From contig NW_022204507.1 of the NCBI RefSeq assembly GCF_008831285.2, positions 4,298,174 through 4,362,173 on the forward strand: DNA of 64,000 nt. The letters are read 5' to 3'. The notes under the pieces were generated by a model. It did no database searches and was not told where the DNA came from. It worked only from the letters and a program-made list of their open reading frames with translations. The DNA is from Nymphaea colorata (lineage: Eukaryota > Streptophyta > Magnoliopsida > Nymphaeales > Nymphaeaceae). Within the stretch, counting starts at the first letter, position 1, and the number at the start of each line of letters is the position of its first letter. A program made the position numbers and the translations under genes. Below, piece after piece: positions 22,742-34,689 of the stretch.

Positions 22742-24257
22742 GAAAAAGCAGAGAGGGAAAAAGAGAATGAATCTCGAGTTCTTTTAAAATGAAAATTTGA
22801 TTGTATTCATCTTTCATCTCAGCATCCTCCTTTCTATATCAAAATTAAACAAAGAGAGAAAAAGGATGGTATACCAATAATAATAACTTATGAGAATTAG
22901 TGGAAGAGCGGCCTGCTCATGGTTTTCATTCATTTGGCTTTTTTTCTAAAAGCAGCCACATAGATGTGTTTGAGATGTTTTAAGAAAATGTTGAGTGTTT
23001 AGTTGTATAAATTAATTTAGAACTTGAAAAGGCTACATATTTTTTTATTCTTATAAATCTTGATCTGTTGCATTGGACGTTGGTGATTTCTTTATCTTGT
23101 AAAATTGGAAATTCCAGACTTTGAGTGCTTATTTTTGCGATATAGAAGAGTTTTGACAAAATATAACTATAAAATTTTTAAAATAAAGTGAATACCTGTT
23201 AAGCAATCGATGGGCAAAAGAAGGGTTTCTATTAAGAAATTGAAAATGTGAAGGCACTTTTCAAAATTACAGCAAGTTATCAAGGACGACATGAAAATTT
23301 TCTATAATAACCCCGCCAACCACTAAGGTTCCCTCAAAAATTTTCTGCCAAAAGAAAGAAGCCGGGAAGAGAGAGAGAGAGAGAGAGCATCAGAGCACTG
23401 ACACATAGACCTGGGCGGCGGGCCGAGCCGCTGCGGGGTACCTGGGACCCAGGCCAACTGACACAAACGGCCTTGCCGATTAGTAATTTTTTTTGTCGGT
23501 CTTGTTTTAAAATTATTTTGAGAGCCTGAGATTGATGGAAACTTAGGTACTGATCGTATTTGATGTGTATGAATTTAGTTCTTTCTTGTTCTTCTTTTTC
23601 GGTGTCCTTCATTCTCAATCGACTGGTTGAGTTGATAAGCCTAGTAGTTGTTTCTTGCTTGATCTTTTTCGAGAAACTCTGTTGAAGAATGTTTGGGATT
23701 TCTAGGTCTGTTGGGCTTCAGGTGACTGGATTTGTGGAAGACCATTCAGTATGCCCATGGATTGGATGTATTCATGATTGTTTTGTTCCTTCTCGTTCTC
23801 ATTTCTTGGACATGAAAATTTTTTTTCCAACTTCGTCTGTTTTGGTGTGTAACTCTGGGATTTCTGGTTGGATTGTTGGCTATGGTGATAGAGTTGCTGG
23901 AAGATCGTTTAGTGTGTGATGCATTAGAATTTTCAAATTCTCCTTTGTATTCACACTCTTGAATTCATTGATGTTGTCTGTTTTTGTTATAGCTATGTGC
24001 GTTCTTTGTGCCATCTTCCATGGATGGATCACTCAATCTCTAGTTCAATATGTTTGTTCAGGAGAGGACTGTTTGTCCTTGATAACGTCATGTCTTGTGA
24101 TCAGTTCCTTTGACCATTTTGTTTGACAATCTTCTTAGGGCTGGCAGTGAATATCTGCAACTTTCTTCTCTCTCTCTCTCTCTGAAATTTCTCCCAGCTC
24201 ACCTTGCTGATTATTTAGTGCCTTATCTCACATTACAAATAACTTAGTGGGCAAGAA
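22741..24257. other. Spacer, no gene assigned
   Basis: Short frames only. A (GA)n tract lies at 23369-23387 and a GC-rich palindromic patch (GGGCGGCGGGCCGAGCC) near 23413. Sequence at 23150-23215 matches 27065-27122 and marks the resumption of the duplicated unit after the copy-1-specific insert. The T+G-rich stretch 23640-23920 has a 76-codon frame with no recognisable motif. Confidence 0.5.
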
Positions 24258-27122
24258 TGTGACAATTCCAAAATGGCAAGAAAGCAACATTTTTAGATAG
24301 ATGAAGGCAGAAACCTGGGAAAAGCTTAAGGAGTCTAGAAGAGCAATCTTGCTCTCCGTCTTACTCAATGTAAACATTCTCTATGTTTATTTTTGTTTAG
24401 TTCTTGTCATAATTGAAGTTTTTTCAAGAATTCTTATGGCATCTGTGGGTTTTCCTTGGCATTTTATGAACTTTATAAAATTTGTCTAATTTCTAACCCT
24501 CTTTTTGGTTTTCCTTAGGGCCACGTTTGATGGCTGGGGGAAACACTGTTGAATAGAAAAAAATGAAAAAAATGTACAATTTCAACCGGTGTTATCAAAC
24601 ACCGTGAACTTTTCCCGGGTAAAAAGGTTGATCCAGGGTAATTTTTCCCTGGAAAAAAGTCGGACCCTGAGGCTCCGACTTTTTGCGGAGATAAATTTTT
24701 TGCCCGTTAGGGCTTCGTCGTCACTCTTGTTCCTCTTCGATCACTCGCCCGATCGCTCGCCGTGCTCTCCACCACCGCCGCTGCTCTGCCTCCAGCCGTT
24801 GTCGTGGTGTTTCTAACAAGTTGAGCCGTCGTGGTCTTTCGAAGGATGTTGCGGTACGCCAACATCTCTCTCCCTATTCTGCGTTCTTACCAACCTCTCT
24901 CTCCCTATTCTACGATGACGAAGATTTTATGTTCAGAGGACAGGGAGGCATGTGATGATGGTGATGAGTCTGACGCCATGCTCGGCATCCCCTTCATGAT
25001 CATCATCATCATGCAACTGCCCAAAACGCCTTTTATCCTGCTTTCTTTCCATGATTTTCTTTGCAGGTAACCCTCGCAATCTCTTGCACTCTCTGTTCTT
25101 TCCTCTTTATATATATCCATCCATTCCCCTCGTTGATTCCCTCCACGTCTTCCACATCTTCCTCTACTGTTTCCCTCTTTTCCTCTCAGAAATTTTGAGC
25201 TTGGATTGTTTCAGATAAAAGTAGGTGAAGTTGCGATCCCCTCTTTTGCTTCTTTTTGATATGTTGTATATTTTCACCGTTCAAACCTCATGGTTTGTTT
25301 GGTAAGCCTAACACATGCTTAGCACATAGCTTCACCTCAATGCACTTAACCACATTGTTCTTTAGTTTAACCGTCTTTTGGGCTTTTGGCAGATGTAATA
25401 ATCTTGTGTGCAAATACTACATATGGCTATGACAGACTTTATAAATCTAAGGCTGCACAACAACAGATGTAAGACATTAAAATTCTTACTAGTGAAGAGA
25501 GATAATTTCACCTTCTTCATTTGCATCAGACTTTGAATGTTGGACAATATGGACACCCACTTGAATGTTGGACAATGCTAAGTTTTGGTTGTGATTACAT
25601 GGTTTCTTGGTCTTCAAACAAAGCATTCACTTCCAATTTTTGACATTCTTGAAGTTGCAGTATGATGGATTCATGTTGGGCTTTTGAGCAGGGAAAGATG
25701 ATACAGTTTTTCTGTTCATGTTGGCCTCTTGAGATTTGTTTCTATTCCTCGTAATTGAGCTTACCAAACTGAGCTTCTTTTGAAAAGAGTTGCTAACAAT
25801 GATTTGTTTGTTTCAATAACTTGATGACTTTGTTAATTCTGTCATGGTATGCCTGTTCTGAAGTTTTTCAAACATGCTAAAGTGCATGTTTGACATTATC
25901 TTACTTCTGTGCAGCTGGATTTGGTGGATGCAATGATGCAATGTTTTTATGCAAAATGAGAGTACAGACCAATGTTGATGACTGCTACTATAGTTCCATG
26001 TTTTTATTGTATGCCTGCAAGACGTTCAGCATAGTGTCGAGCTACTATGTTTTCATGCTTTGCAGGACCTTAGGCGTAGTATCCCTGGGAGCTCAAGGCC
26101 AGTCGGACCAATGTTCGTGCTTCCCCTATGTATTTGTTAATCATTTGATTTTGCAGGGAGGGCTAGATGATGGAGGTGCTGCATCGTGAGTGCTATAGTG
26201 CACTGGAAATTATTACCATGTGTTGTTTCAGTCAATGAAGGAGGTACTTAATAGCACAAAAAAGTATGTACAAAAAAGCAGGCATCCCTTGTTGTAAGAG
26301 GGCACAGAAAATATTTGATGTTTATTGAAGTCGTTTTCTCTTTGGATGTTTAGTTAGTAGTTTATACTTTGACATATTTGCTCTTCCATATGTATGTCTG
26401 CGTCTGTTCGTGTCTCCAGTGAATGTCTCAGCGTGTTGTAATGGTCAACAATTTTTTCCATGAAAACATTTTCTTGTTTATCAAACTAAGGATTTTTTAC
26501 CCTGAAAAAAAATTCCAGGCCACCAAACATGGCCTGAAACAGGAAAAAGGAAAATCCCCCCTCATGTCAGTTTACCGTGGATTTTTTCCCCCTGAACAAA
26601 TTCCCCCTCAAAAAAATCCAGGCCATCAAACGTGGCCTAGGGTAGAAAAGTGTGTTTTGGACATTTGTTTGTTATGAAATAGAATTAATTCTTGTTGAGA
26701 CTTGAAGAATTAAGAGTTTTCAGTGGATAGGTAAGCTACTTAAATATATTTGCTGAAATGCCGGTTCCTGATTTCAGTTTTGATACTTGAGTTATTACTT
26801 TACTATAAAACGTTTTCCAATCGTACAACTGTGGCAAATAATTGAATATTGAGCTGCAATCATGGGTAAACTGTCCTTTATGGTTATGGTATGTTAAATG
26901 CAAATACTTGGTCACCAGTGTTTAAACAAACACAATGTTCTCATGTGGCAACTGATTTATTATCTAATAGCTTATGATGCAGACACATTGTTTTTGTTGT
27001 CATCATTTTCAACGAATGTGTGAGCAATACCATTTTATGATGGCATTGCAAGTGGGTGTTTATTGTTTTGGCAAAATAGAACTATAATGTTTTGTCAAAA
27101 TAAAGTACGTACCTGTTATGCA
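24258..27122 (+). pseudogene. Exon-like fragments, copy 2, split by a TIR element
   Basis: This copy matches 21746-23215 outside the inserted element. The first exon-like part (about 24290-24375) keeps KLKESRRAILLSV and ends before GTAAAC; a TAG occurs upstream in the same frame. The second part (26641-26732) aligns with 22019-22113 but carries TAG in place of a tryptophan codon, TAA in place of a glutamate codon and TAG at the last codon before GTAAGC. It cannot encode the segment that copy 1 keeps open. Between the two parts lies the element at 24519-26637. The shared perfect inverted repeat AGAGCAATCTTGCTCT is in the first part of both copies. Confidence 0.55.
24519..26637. mobile_element. 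TIR DNA element, 2119 bp, non-autonomous, gene-like interior
   Basis: The element opens GGCCACGTTTGATGGC and closes with its perfect 16-base reverse complement. TAG flanks both ends (24516-24518 and 26638-26640), and the paralogous site at 22016-22018 has a single TAG, so a 3-bp duplication is supported. Three-base duplications and GGCC-GTTTG ends fit the PIF/Harbinger (Tourist) group best, although its usual target is TTA/TAA; CACTA also makes 3-bp duplications. Hairpins lie at 24633-24652 and 24654-24684 in the left arm. A second copy of the terminal motif lies at 26518-26534, about 103 bases inside the right end. The interior has a CpG-rich start (24690-24960), an ATG at 24915 in an open frame up to a donor at 25067, and acceptor-like sites ending at 25914 and 26156. 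No transposase is recognisable. Confidence 0.78.
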
Positions 27123-29540
27123 CATAACGACTTTTGATCCTACCATGACTCACATTGGTCAGGACCATCTAATATCACAATAGGTCCAGTCCTCTTTGTA
27201 GTTGAAAGGTGAACTTCCTTCTTGAAATGGTTGATCGCTCCCTGCACTTGTTGAGCATGCGAAAACCGTTTTGAATTCTAATAAGATTGTTACTTTCTTG
27301 TTTCTATTATGAAATCAAGATCACAATTTTTACCACATCTACTTGATACGACATCCCAACAACCAAATAGATACACCCTTTGCCTGACCAAAGAAAAAAC
27401 CATTCTTCAAGGCATCTTATGGGGGTTTTCCTTTTCACATATGAGGGACTCTGGTCATTTCACATTCACAACATCAGTTCCCACTTACTCCCCTGCCCTT
27501 TCCTAGCCACTCTTCTTCTCGGACCTCTCCTCCCCACCCCATCTGGTGGGCACCATGGCCAGCTCCTCCCATCGGCCGGAGTTGTACTTGCTCTACTGAT
27601 CGACCATGCGTTGAGTTGGAACGACCAAGTTCACCATCAACAAGATGACTTCCGGCCTTTGATCAGCTTGGTATTTTAGTGGTGGTTGATTTGCATCCCA
27701 ACCTTCGCTCTTAACACTTTCTTGTTAAACAAAAGTGCCTCCTTGGTTCTTGGTCATATTTATCAGCTTACCAAGTAATATTACTAACCCAAATCATGAG
27801 CTTTCCTTGGAGAGAATCCACTTAATTTCGGACCATCGCATTTCAAACACTGTTTCACAAGTGTTAATCCAAAAACTATTTTGTTGGCCGGTCAACTTAA
27901 GGGTCAGTCAAAATAGTTTGCCAAAAAACTGGTACCGAATTGGTCAATCTCTATGAGAAAGGAATGAATATTAAAAGTAATTGGAAAATGAATATAAAAC
28001 AAGAATTGCACTATTTAGAATGAAGTAATTTTCATGTCAGATATATATATATATTTTAAGACAGGTGTGTTCCTCTTAGATGCACCCATAATCATTAATT
28101 TTGGTCTTCTTATTTTCAATCATTGCTTAGAACTAAATTGTGGCATCAAAATGACAAAAGAGGGGCCTGCCCCAGCCCAGTTAAATTTTAATCAAAAAAA
28201 TATATAAGAAAAATATTCTAGATATGCATTTATTTATTTAAAATTAATTAAAAATTGTCGACCCTGGCCAAGACGGGTGCCCACTTCTATTTAGACATAA
28301 TGTGTGTGCCATTATTGCATTTTACTTCTTGATTTTGTTACATTACCTGGCAGTTGATTTCTAGAATAAGTCTACGTTGTTATCCCCACATGTTTGATTG
28401 TCACATCGAGATTGGGTGTTTTTGAAGACGATGCTGTGTCAAAACAATAATTTGATCAAGACAGTATGTTACTATGTTCTTGCTTTTTCAGTACCGTAAG
28501 GAAAGCTTGAATTTTGGACGACAAAGCCTTGCTTCAAATTGCTTTTGGTGTTTTTTCAGATACTGCCTATTGAAAAGTGAGCTTATTTTTATTAAAAAAA
28601 AATGTGATAAACCTTGTACTTTAATACGAGAATATGTTGTTATAGCCGCAAAATCGTCTTGAAATATGATTGAACAAACCAGCAGACTTCATATATACGT
28701 CATCCATCCTCTACATATATGACAATAAAACAAACCTCATTTAAGGCTGGATTTTACTCTGAACGTCTCATACTAACATCCGAGCCTAGCAAGAAGTTGA
28801 AATATGTTCATATCGATCATTGATCATTTGGCAATTTGTTCGGTATTTTAAGGGAAGCATGAATGAATATAAGTCATCCCACACTCAAAACATTTTCCCA
28901 AGATACTGACCAAAAGTCTGTGATATTCTCATGTCCCTCCTCTCCGAGATAATAGCAAGAGGGACAGTGTGGCCTCCTCCTTCCTCTCGCTTCCGACCTC
29001 TCCTTCTTGTCCCTTTCTTGCTCACGCTTCTAACCGCTCACCATTCTTGCTCACACTTCTGACCACTCACCATTCTTGCTCAACCTCTGATCGCTTCCCA
29101 TTGGCATTATCTCTTCTTCTTTTACCATCCGTTTCGCTGTGTTTGTCTGAAGGGAGAGAGACCTGCTTCTCTCTGTCGATTTTTCTGCTCTGAGTCACTT
29201 GGATGTCCACAGAGACACAGGCACGCTTTCTCAACAATGGCGTCTCTTCAAAGCGTCATTTTACGGGGGTCCCATTGGACCAATACGTAACGTGTCTGAA
29301 CCGCGGGAGGGAAGCATTCCATGTCCCAACCATGGAATCAGAACGAACTCCGTGTCCAAACCACAGTTGATCTATTTCACTTATTATCGGCACTTCCATG
29401 GCATTCACTTATTGTTTCAGCTCCGCCTCGATCGTCCGATTCCAGTGCTGCAAACTCTCTGCTCAATACCACATGATGTAAGAGTGGTTTAATGGACGTG
29501 GAAAACTTATGAGGATCTATCCCTACTCACCTTTGGTATT
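27123..29540. other. Spacer, no gene assigned
   Basis: I see no domain here. Frames of 60-99 codons at 27309-27679 and 29199-29492 have no recognisable motif. 28960-29170 is C+T-rich. 28180-28260 is an AT-rich run. 29240-29480 is GC-richer and may be the edge of an LTR or a gene remnant. Confidence 0.5.
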
Positions 29541-29720
29541 CTGAGTTCGTGCTCATCGACCATAGTCGTTGGCTGAGGAGGTCATTCATCTTCATTCTTC
29601 TCTTTGTGCACTATGGTAGGAACCAGTATAAGTCTTATATATTTATTTTTTTGCTTGAGCATGTGCATTTGAAGGCTAGTATTACTTCAAAACTCCAACA
29701 ATTGGTATTAAAGACAAGTT
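29541..29720 (+). other. Possible LTR end and degenerate primer-binding site
   Basis: CCAACA is followed by ATTGGTATTAAAGACA at 29701-29716, which resembles a mutated TGGTATCAGAGC primer site. The copia gag and integrase remnants at 30991-32036 are downstream in the same orientation, so this may be the 5' edge of that element. No second LTR is seen. Confidence 0.3.
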
Positions 29721-29902
29721 CTACACTCCTGTGTATCATGTGTTTTTTTGTTATTGAGAGAGAGGACAGGTTGTTACTGGCCATTTCGAAACTCTCGCGC
29801 TCTTGCACACTCTCTATCTCTGCATTCCCTCTCTCTCCTGTAAATCTTTAGTATTTTAAAAATAAAATAAGAATGGGTTGCCAGCGAGGGGCTCTGTCCC
29901 CT

Positions 29903-30305
29903 CCGCCGACAGCATCCGGCAAGCCCCTCTTCAGGTATATGAGAAAGAGACATAGATGGAAGGCCATTGGGACCTCCTGAAGCAAATCAAAGGAGCGCAG
30001 AAGCCCTTCTCTCTATCACTGATGGAAACCACCGAGGAAAAAGGAGGGTGTGGGCCACTAAGTGGCAAGCCTGCCTCTTTCTTTTCCCATCGATAGCAGT
30101 CCGCCGACAGCATCCGGCAAGCCCCTCTTCAGGTATACGAGAAAGAGACATAGATGGAAGGCCGTTGGGTGTTGGGAACTCCTGAAGCAAATCAAAGGAC
30201 CGCGGAAGCCCTTCTCTCTATCACTGATGGAAACCACGTAGGAAAAAGGAGGGCATGGGCCACCAAGTGGCAGGCCTGCCTTTTTCTTTTCCCATCGATA
30301 GCAGT
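29903..30305 (+). repeat. Tandem duplication, about 198-205 bp unit, two copies
   Basis: Both copies begin CCGCCGACAGCATCCGGCAA (29903 and 30101) and end CCCATCGATAGCAGT. The second has a small insert (TTGGGTGTTG) near 30165. The unit is GC-richer than its surroundings, and several overlapping frames on both strands are simply repeated, so they are not counted as genes. Confidence 0.93.
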
Positions 30306-30990
30306 GCCTCCTTCTGGATGGGAGGGAGTGAAGCAGATGAGGAACACATACCCAGGCTGCCTCGTGTCTCTTTGCCTTGCAGCAGCACCAGCAGAACAAA
30401 CCCCGTTAGGGGCCTGGTCCGTTGTGAAAAAGACGACAAAATGGGGAGTGCCTTTCCTATCATAATGGAGAAGGGGAGGGCTTTTGCCCACCCTTCCAAC
30501 AGCATAGGGGGAGTAAAGTGTATTGTTATGTCATGGTTTATCACCAAAGTGAGGCCGCAATGGCTCTCACACTTGCTTAGGAAAAAAATTATATAAAGGG
30601 CCTTATTATTATATTTGTTATTTCATTGTATTGATCAAGCATCAATCGTCACGTATATCTTTTGTCGCTTGCATTGCCTAATTCTGTTATTTTGTATAGC
30701 TAAAGTAATATTCTCATTTTTGATGGATCTAATTCTACTATTGAAAAGAAATTGTACTGTTGACCTTAGGATATATGGATCTATACCTAACACTTCATGT
30801 GAATGAGTCTGCCCTTTTAACTAATAAAAAGACAACATATGAGAAAGCAATCTTTGAAAAGTGTGAGTAATCTAATTGCCTTCGCTTGCTGCTTCTGTAG
30901 TCTAGAATTGCTAACTCCTGTCGTCCTCTTAGTCCACTTGATTCTATTATTTCCACCTGCTGAATAAGGTTCTTTCAACATCTCTTAGAA
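30306..30990. other. Spacer, no gene assigned
   Basis: A GC-richer tail of the duplicated block runs to about 30560; AT-rich sequence follows. Nothing recognisable. Confidence 0.5.
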
Positions 30991-32036
30991 CATGCATAAT
31001 CATGGATAGACATTGAATGGTTTGATGTCCAAGTGTGTTGAGGAAGAAGAGAGATTGAAGAGTGAGAATGTGCATAGTGCACATGTGGCTTCTCATAAAA
31101 GTCAACATAAAATCGGACTAAAGAAGAATGTCATAAAGAAAAAGGCTAAAAAGTCCGCTACATGAACATCTAACCAATCTACTATCAAGCCTCAAAAAGA
31201 TGTCTCTTCTATGAAGTGCTTCGTCTATAAGAAGAAATGACATAAAAAGACAAATTGTGAAAAGTATGTGAACTGTTGGCTAGGAAAGACAATTTATCAT
31301 TAATTTCTCATGAATGTAACTTGATTATTATTCCAGTTAATAACTGGTGGGTTAATTCGAGTGACACTGTGTATATTGCCGATACCTTGCAGGCTTTTAT
31401 GAACAAAAGAAGCCAATGGAACATAAGAGAAGTACTTTCTTCAAAAGGCCTTTGGGGCTTGTAGGTGATGCTAGAGAGTGGTTCTGTTTTAGACTTAAGT
31501 GGATAAATTTTATGTACCATCTTATAGCAGAAACCTTGTTTCTATTTTTTGACTATATAAACTTGGATACTGTCTTAATTTGAAAATTCAAAATTATTTA
31601 TTTAGAAAGATTCAATCTGGATTGGTTATACATGTTTGACTGATTAACTACGATCCATGAGTCTCTATCCTGTGGCAATATATCAATTGGTAATAAATGT
31701 GGCATGTTGAATGAAATTCTATATGTTTTGGCACTATCGCTTAGGACATATTAAGTATAAGCAGAGTAACACATACAATAAATGTGCTAAAATGAGCAAC
31801 AACAAAGTAGAAATTATTCATACAGATGTATGCAGACAGATTGCCCTATGTTATATGGGTGAAAGGTATTTTGTCACTTTTATTGACTATTACTACTAAT
31901 TTATCTCTATCTTTTATTTGAGAAATTGGAAATCTATTAAGCTTTGAAAGACTTTTAGAATGAGGTCGAAAAACAAAATGGAGAAGTAATGCAAGTGTCT
32001 GATCAGATAGAGGTGGCGAGTACTATGGACATTGTA
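30991..32036 (+). pseudogene. Ty1/copia remnant: gag end, protease edge and integrase core fragment
   Basis: Near 31027-31145 a coiled, charged gag end is readable (SKCVEEEERLKSENVHSAH). It is followed at about 31210 by a zinc-knuckle remnant whose second cysteine reads tyrosine and which is interrupted by a TGA. The protease edge follows (NWWVNSSDTVYIADTLQAF near 31340-31400). At 31711 the pre-integrase/integrase core appears: FWHYRLGHI, then IIHTDVC and YFVTFIDYYY. SDRGGEYYG is readable in another frame near 32010. The coding similarity stops at about 32036, where a dispersed repeat shared with two other sites begins. Many stops and shifts; RT and RNase H are absent. Confidence 0.85.
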
Positions 32037-32044
32037 CTGTGATG

Positions 32045-32400
32045 TGGTAACAGAAGTTACCATGATCATTCTCACAGGAGAAAGAAGTAAGGGGTGTACA
32101 GTTGTAAATTTGTATAGGTTATCTGTTTCTTTGCCAAAATGTTCCCTTTAAGAGATTATATAATTAATTAATTTCTTTCTTTACATAAAGATACTATATT
32201 AGGGTAATTAGTTTGTCATAAGTTTGTAGCAGAATATGCATGTACAGAAAAATTAAAAGACAATTTGGAATTGATTTCAACTATTAAAGGTATTATATTA
32301 GGGTAATTAGTTTGTCTTAAAGTTCTTTACATAAAGATATTATATTAGGGTAATCAGTTACCTTAAATTTATACAGTTGTAAATTTGATGAAGAAATCAT
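32045..32400. repeat. Dispersed repeat, copy 1 of 3, with internal tandem reiteration
   Basis: The block starting GAAGTTACCATGATCATTCT matches 36075-36340 and 60318-60570. In this copy the motif TATTATATTAGGGTAAT(T/C)AG recurs three times (near 32200, 32290, 32340), showing local tandem duplication. Confidence 0.85.
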
Positions 32401-34279
32401 CAGCAACTTGAAATTATTTAAAGTAGCAGAACATATTTATGAGGCCAAACCACAACCTGATCACGTCTAAGATTTTAAGAAATGGTGGGAGAGAACTGAT
32501 AATGGATTATTATGGTAAATGTCGACGTTGGAAAACTTAAAATTCATGTTCGTCATCCACTAAAGAATGAAAGGCCAACAAACAGTGCCTCCGGCGTGGC
32601 AGTCTAATCAAACCAATGGCGCATGTATTCTGGCATTGGAACTTTATTTATTTATTTATTCATTTTACTGCTGCCCTTTTCTTAATTAACTTTTATGTAT
32701 CGAATTCAATTTCCTGCGTGTTGCTTCACGTATGCTATACGATCATTGTGGGTTTTGAAACTACAATTATGTTAATGTTGGACTGCTGTGACAAAACTGG
32801 ACTATTTTGGCAAAAGATTTAACCAAATGCACGGATATAAATTTTTGATATTAAATCTATATGAATTTTATGCAATCTTACTTTAAATGACAACGAAGTT
32901 GATGTAAATAGAAGATTACTATTTTTTAAACAATATTAACATATATATATATGATAAGTCAATCCTATTGAACGTGGAATATTTTCTCAGATGATTAATG
33001 TTTTAACAAAAATATCAGAAAAAAAGGTGTCATTATATCGATGTTGCCCATAGTTTATGATGTAATAACGGTCTATATAGGTGGCTCTAGCAGTGATGCT
33101 TGTTTTTTTCTTTGTCTTAACATAATTTCATTTAGTCAGATAGCTCTCTCTTTCTCTAAAAATTGAAAATGTCCGCTTTGTTGCTTCATGTACGCTATAC
33201 GGCATGGTTGTGTTTGCCGTCAAGGCAGGGGCGGTATTAGCAGATCGATCGGTGCGAAACAAGGGGGCAATTTCTGAAACTCGGCCCTTTGAAGGTCAGA
33301 TATTTGAAGGTACGATTCCCGGTCAGATATCGACAGGACCGGTTCCCGGTCAGATATCGACACAACTTCTTACATGAATACGGTAATCTGTAGAAGGTTT
33401 GCCAGCTGCTAGTTTAGAATACACATAAACGTTGGACGCAGCTGGGGGGCATACGTATGGTGGTTTCAATTCATAAACTAAGATTGTTAACGAAATATAT
33501 TTCCTGCCATGTGCAGGCGCCTACAAGTCCTTCCTTCAAAGAACAAACATATATATAAACAAATTAACTCTGCCCAATTCGGTGCAGTTGATCAGAATAA
33601 ATGTTGAATGGGCACTTATCGCCACGTAAGCCACCTATTAAAAATTGAGTATGATGTTTGCATCAATATATAAATTAGATTTCTTAAATTTCTGATCACC
33701 CACCATGTCCGTCAAAGCCAACTCGCATTTCAGTCATCATAACTAGCTTACCTAGCTATCTTTACTTTCAGTTGGCTCGGCCCAATAAAAGGTCAATGTT
33801 TGGCACCAAATGTCTTTTTGGTCTTTTTATAAGGTCAAAAGTATGGGCTAACCGCGTTAAAGGTCGTATTTGATCTATTTGTTCCAGCTAATCCATCCTT
33901 GCGTAGCCAAAATGGCAGAAATATCCAGCATATCCGGTGCATGGCACCTCCCTACTTTGTCTTGAAATATTTGTAAAAGTTAGATATTTTAGAAAAAAAT
34001 AAAAGGCCAACCAGGGGTATTTTGAGACAATGAACGTTTATGGCATTTTTGAAGTGGAACCTAAATGTAATTCGCAAAAACCAAGGTTACCAAGGAAAGT
34101 CGTGGTTAATTTGAAAAATTTTAAATGAGAATGAAGGATAATTTGGGTAATTTTCATCATGCATCAGGTCTTGTGCTTCAATAGATCGAACTTTGGAGTT
34201 TAGGTCTTAATGTGACTATTTTATTCAGATGGACATTTGGATCTAAAAAACGAAACTTGGATATGGATATTATAGTTCA

Positions 34280-34399
34280 GATCCAAACCGATCCAAAAGT
34301 AATAGTTTAGATCCAAATTGATCCGAAAGCAACATTTTGGATTCAAATGGATAAGAAGGTGACAGTTTGGATTTGCATGGATTCAGAAGTTAGATTTAG
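34280..34399 (+). repeat. 30-bp minisatellite, four units plus degraded flanks
   Basis: Units of exactly 30 bases start at 34280, 34310, 34340 and 34370, each opening GAT(C/T)(C/T). Within a unit the GATCC-like word recurs after 10 bases, so the unit itself looks like a trimer of a decamer. Degraded units extend to about 34530. It is present only in copy A of the segmental duplication. Confidence 0.85.
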
Positions 34400-34689
34400 G
34401 CCTGAAATTGATATTGTGATTCTGGAATGGATCCATAAGTGGCACGTAGATCCAGAAGTTCCATTTGCATCTAAAATTGGTAGTTTGCAACCATAATTGA
34501 TATGGATGTGAGATTTGGATGTTCCATTTGTAAGAGTTTGTGATGTTGATCTTCCCACTTTTTGTGGCAAAGAAGACAAGAAGAGGCTAAAGGAGTTCTC
34601 AACCTCTGTAGCCAACATTGAGTGGGGAGTCAACTATAAGTCGCTATGTATGATAACCAGTGGGCACTAGGGATAGATTATGATTTTGA

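Noticed and set aside
29199-29492. Plus-strand ORF of 97 codons
   Set aside because: Protein-like in part, but no motif, no flanking exon signals and no second copy to test it against; left as spacer.
30058-30596. Several overlapping ORFs of about 100 codons on both strands
   Set aside because: Repeated in register with the 198-bp tandem duplication and mutually overlapping on both strands; no domain is seen.
34280-34530. CRISPR-like array
   Set aside because: The units are contiguous degenerate tandem repeats without unique spacers, in a plant genome; likewise for 51734-52048.
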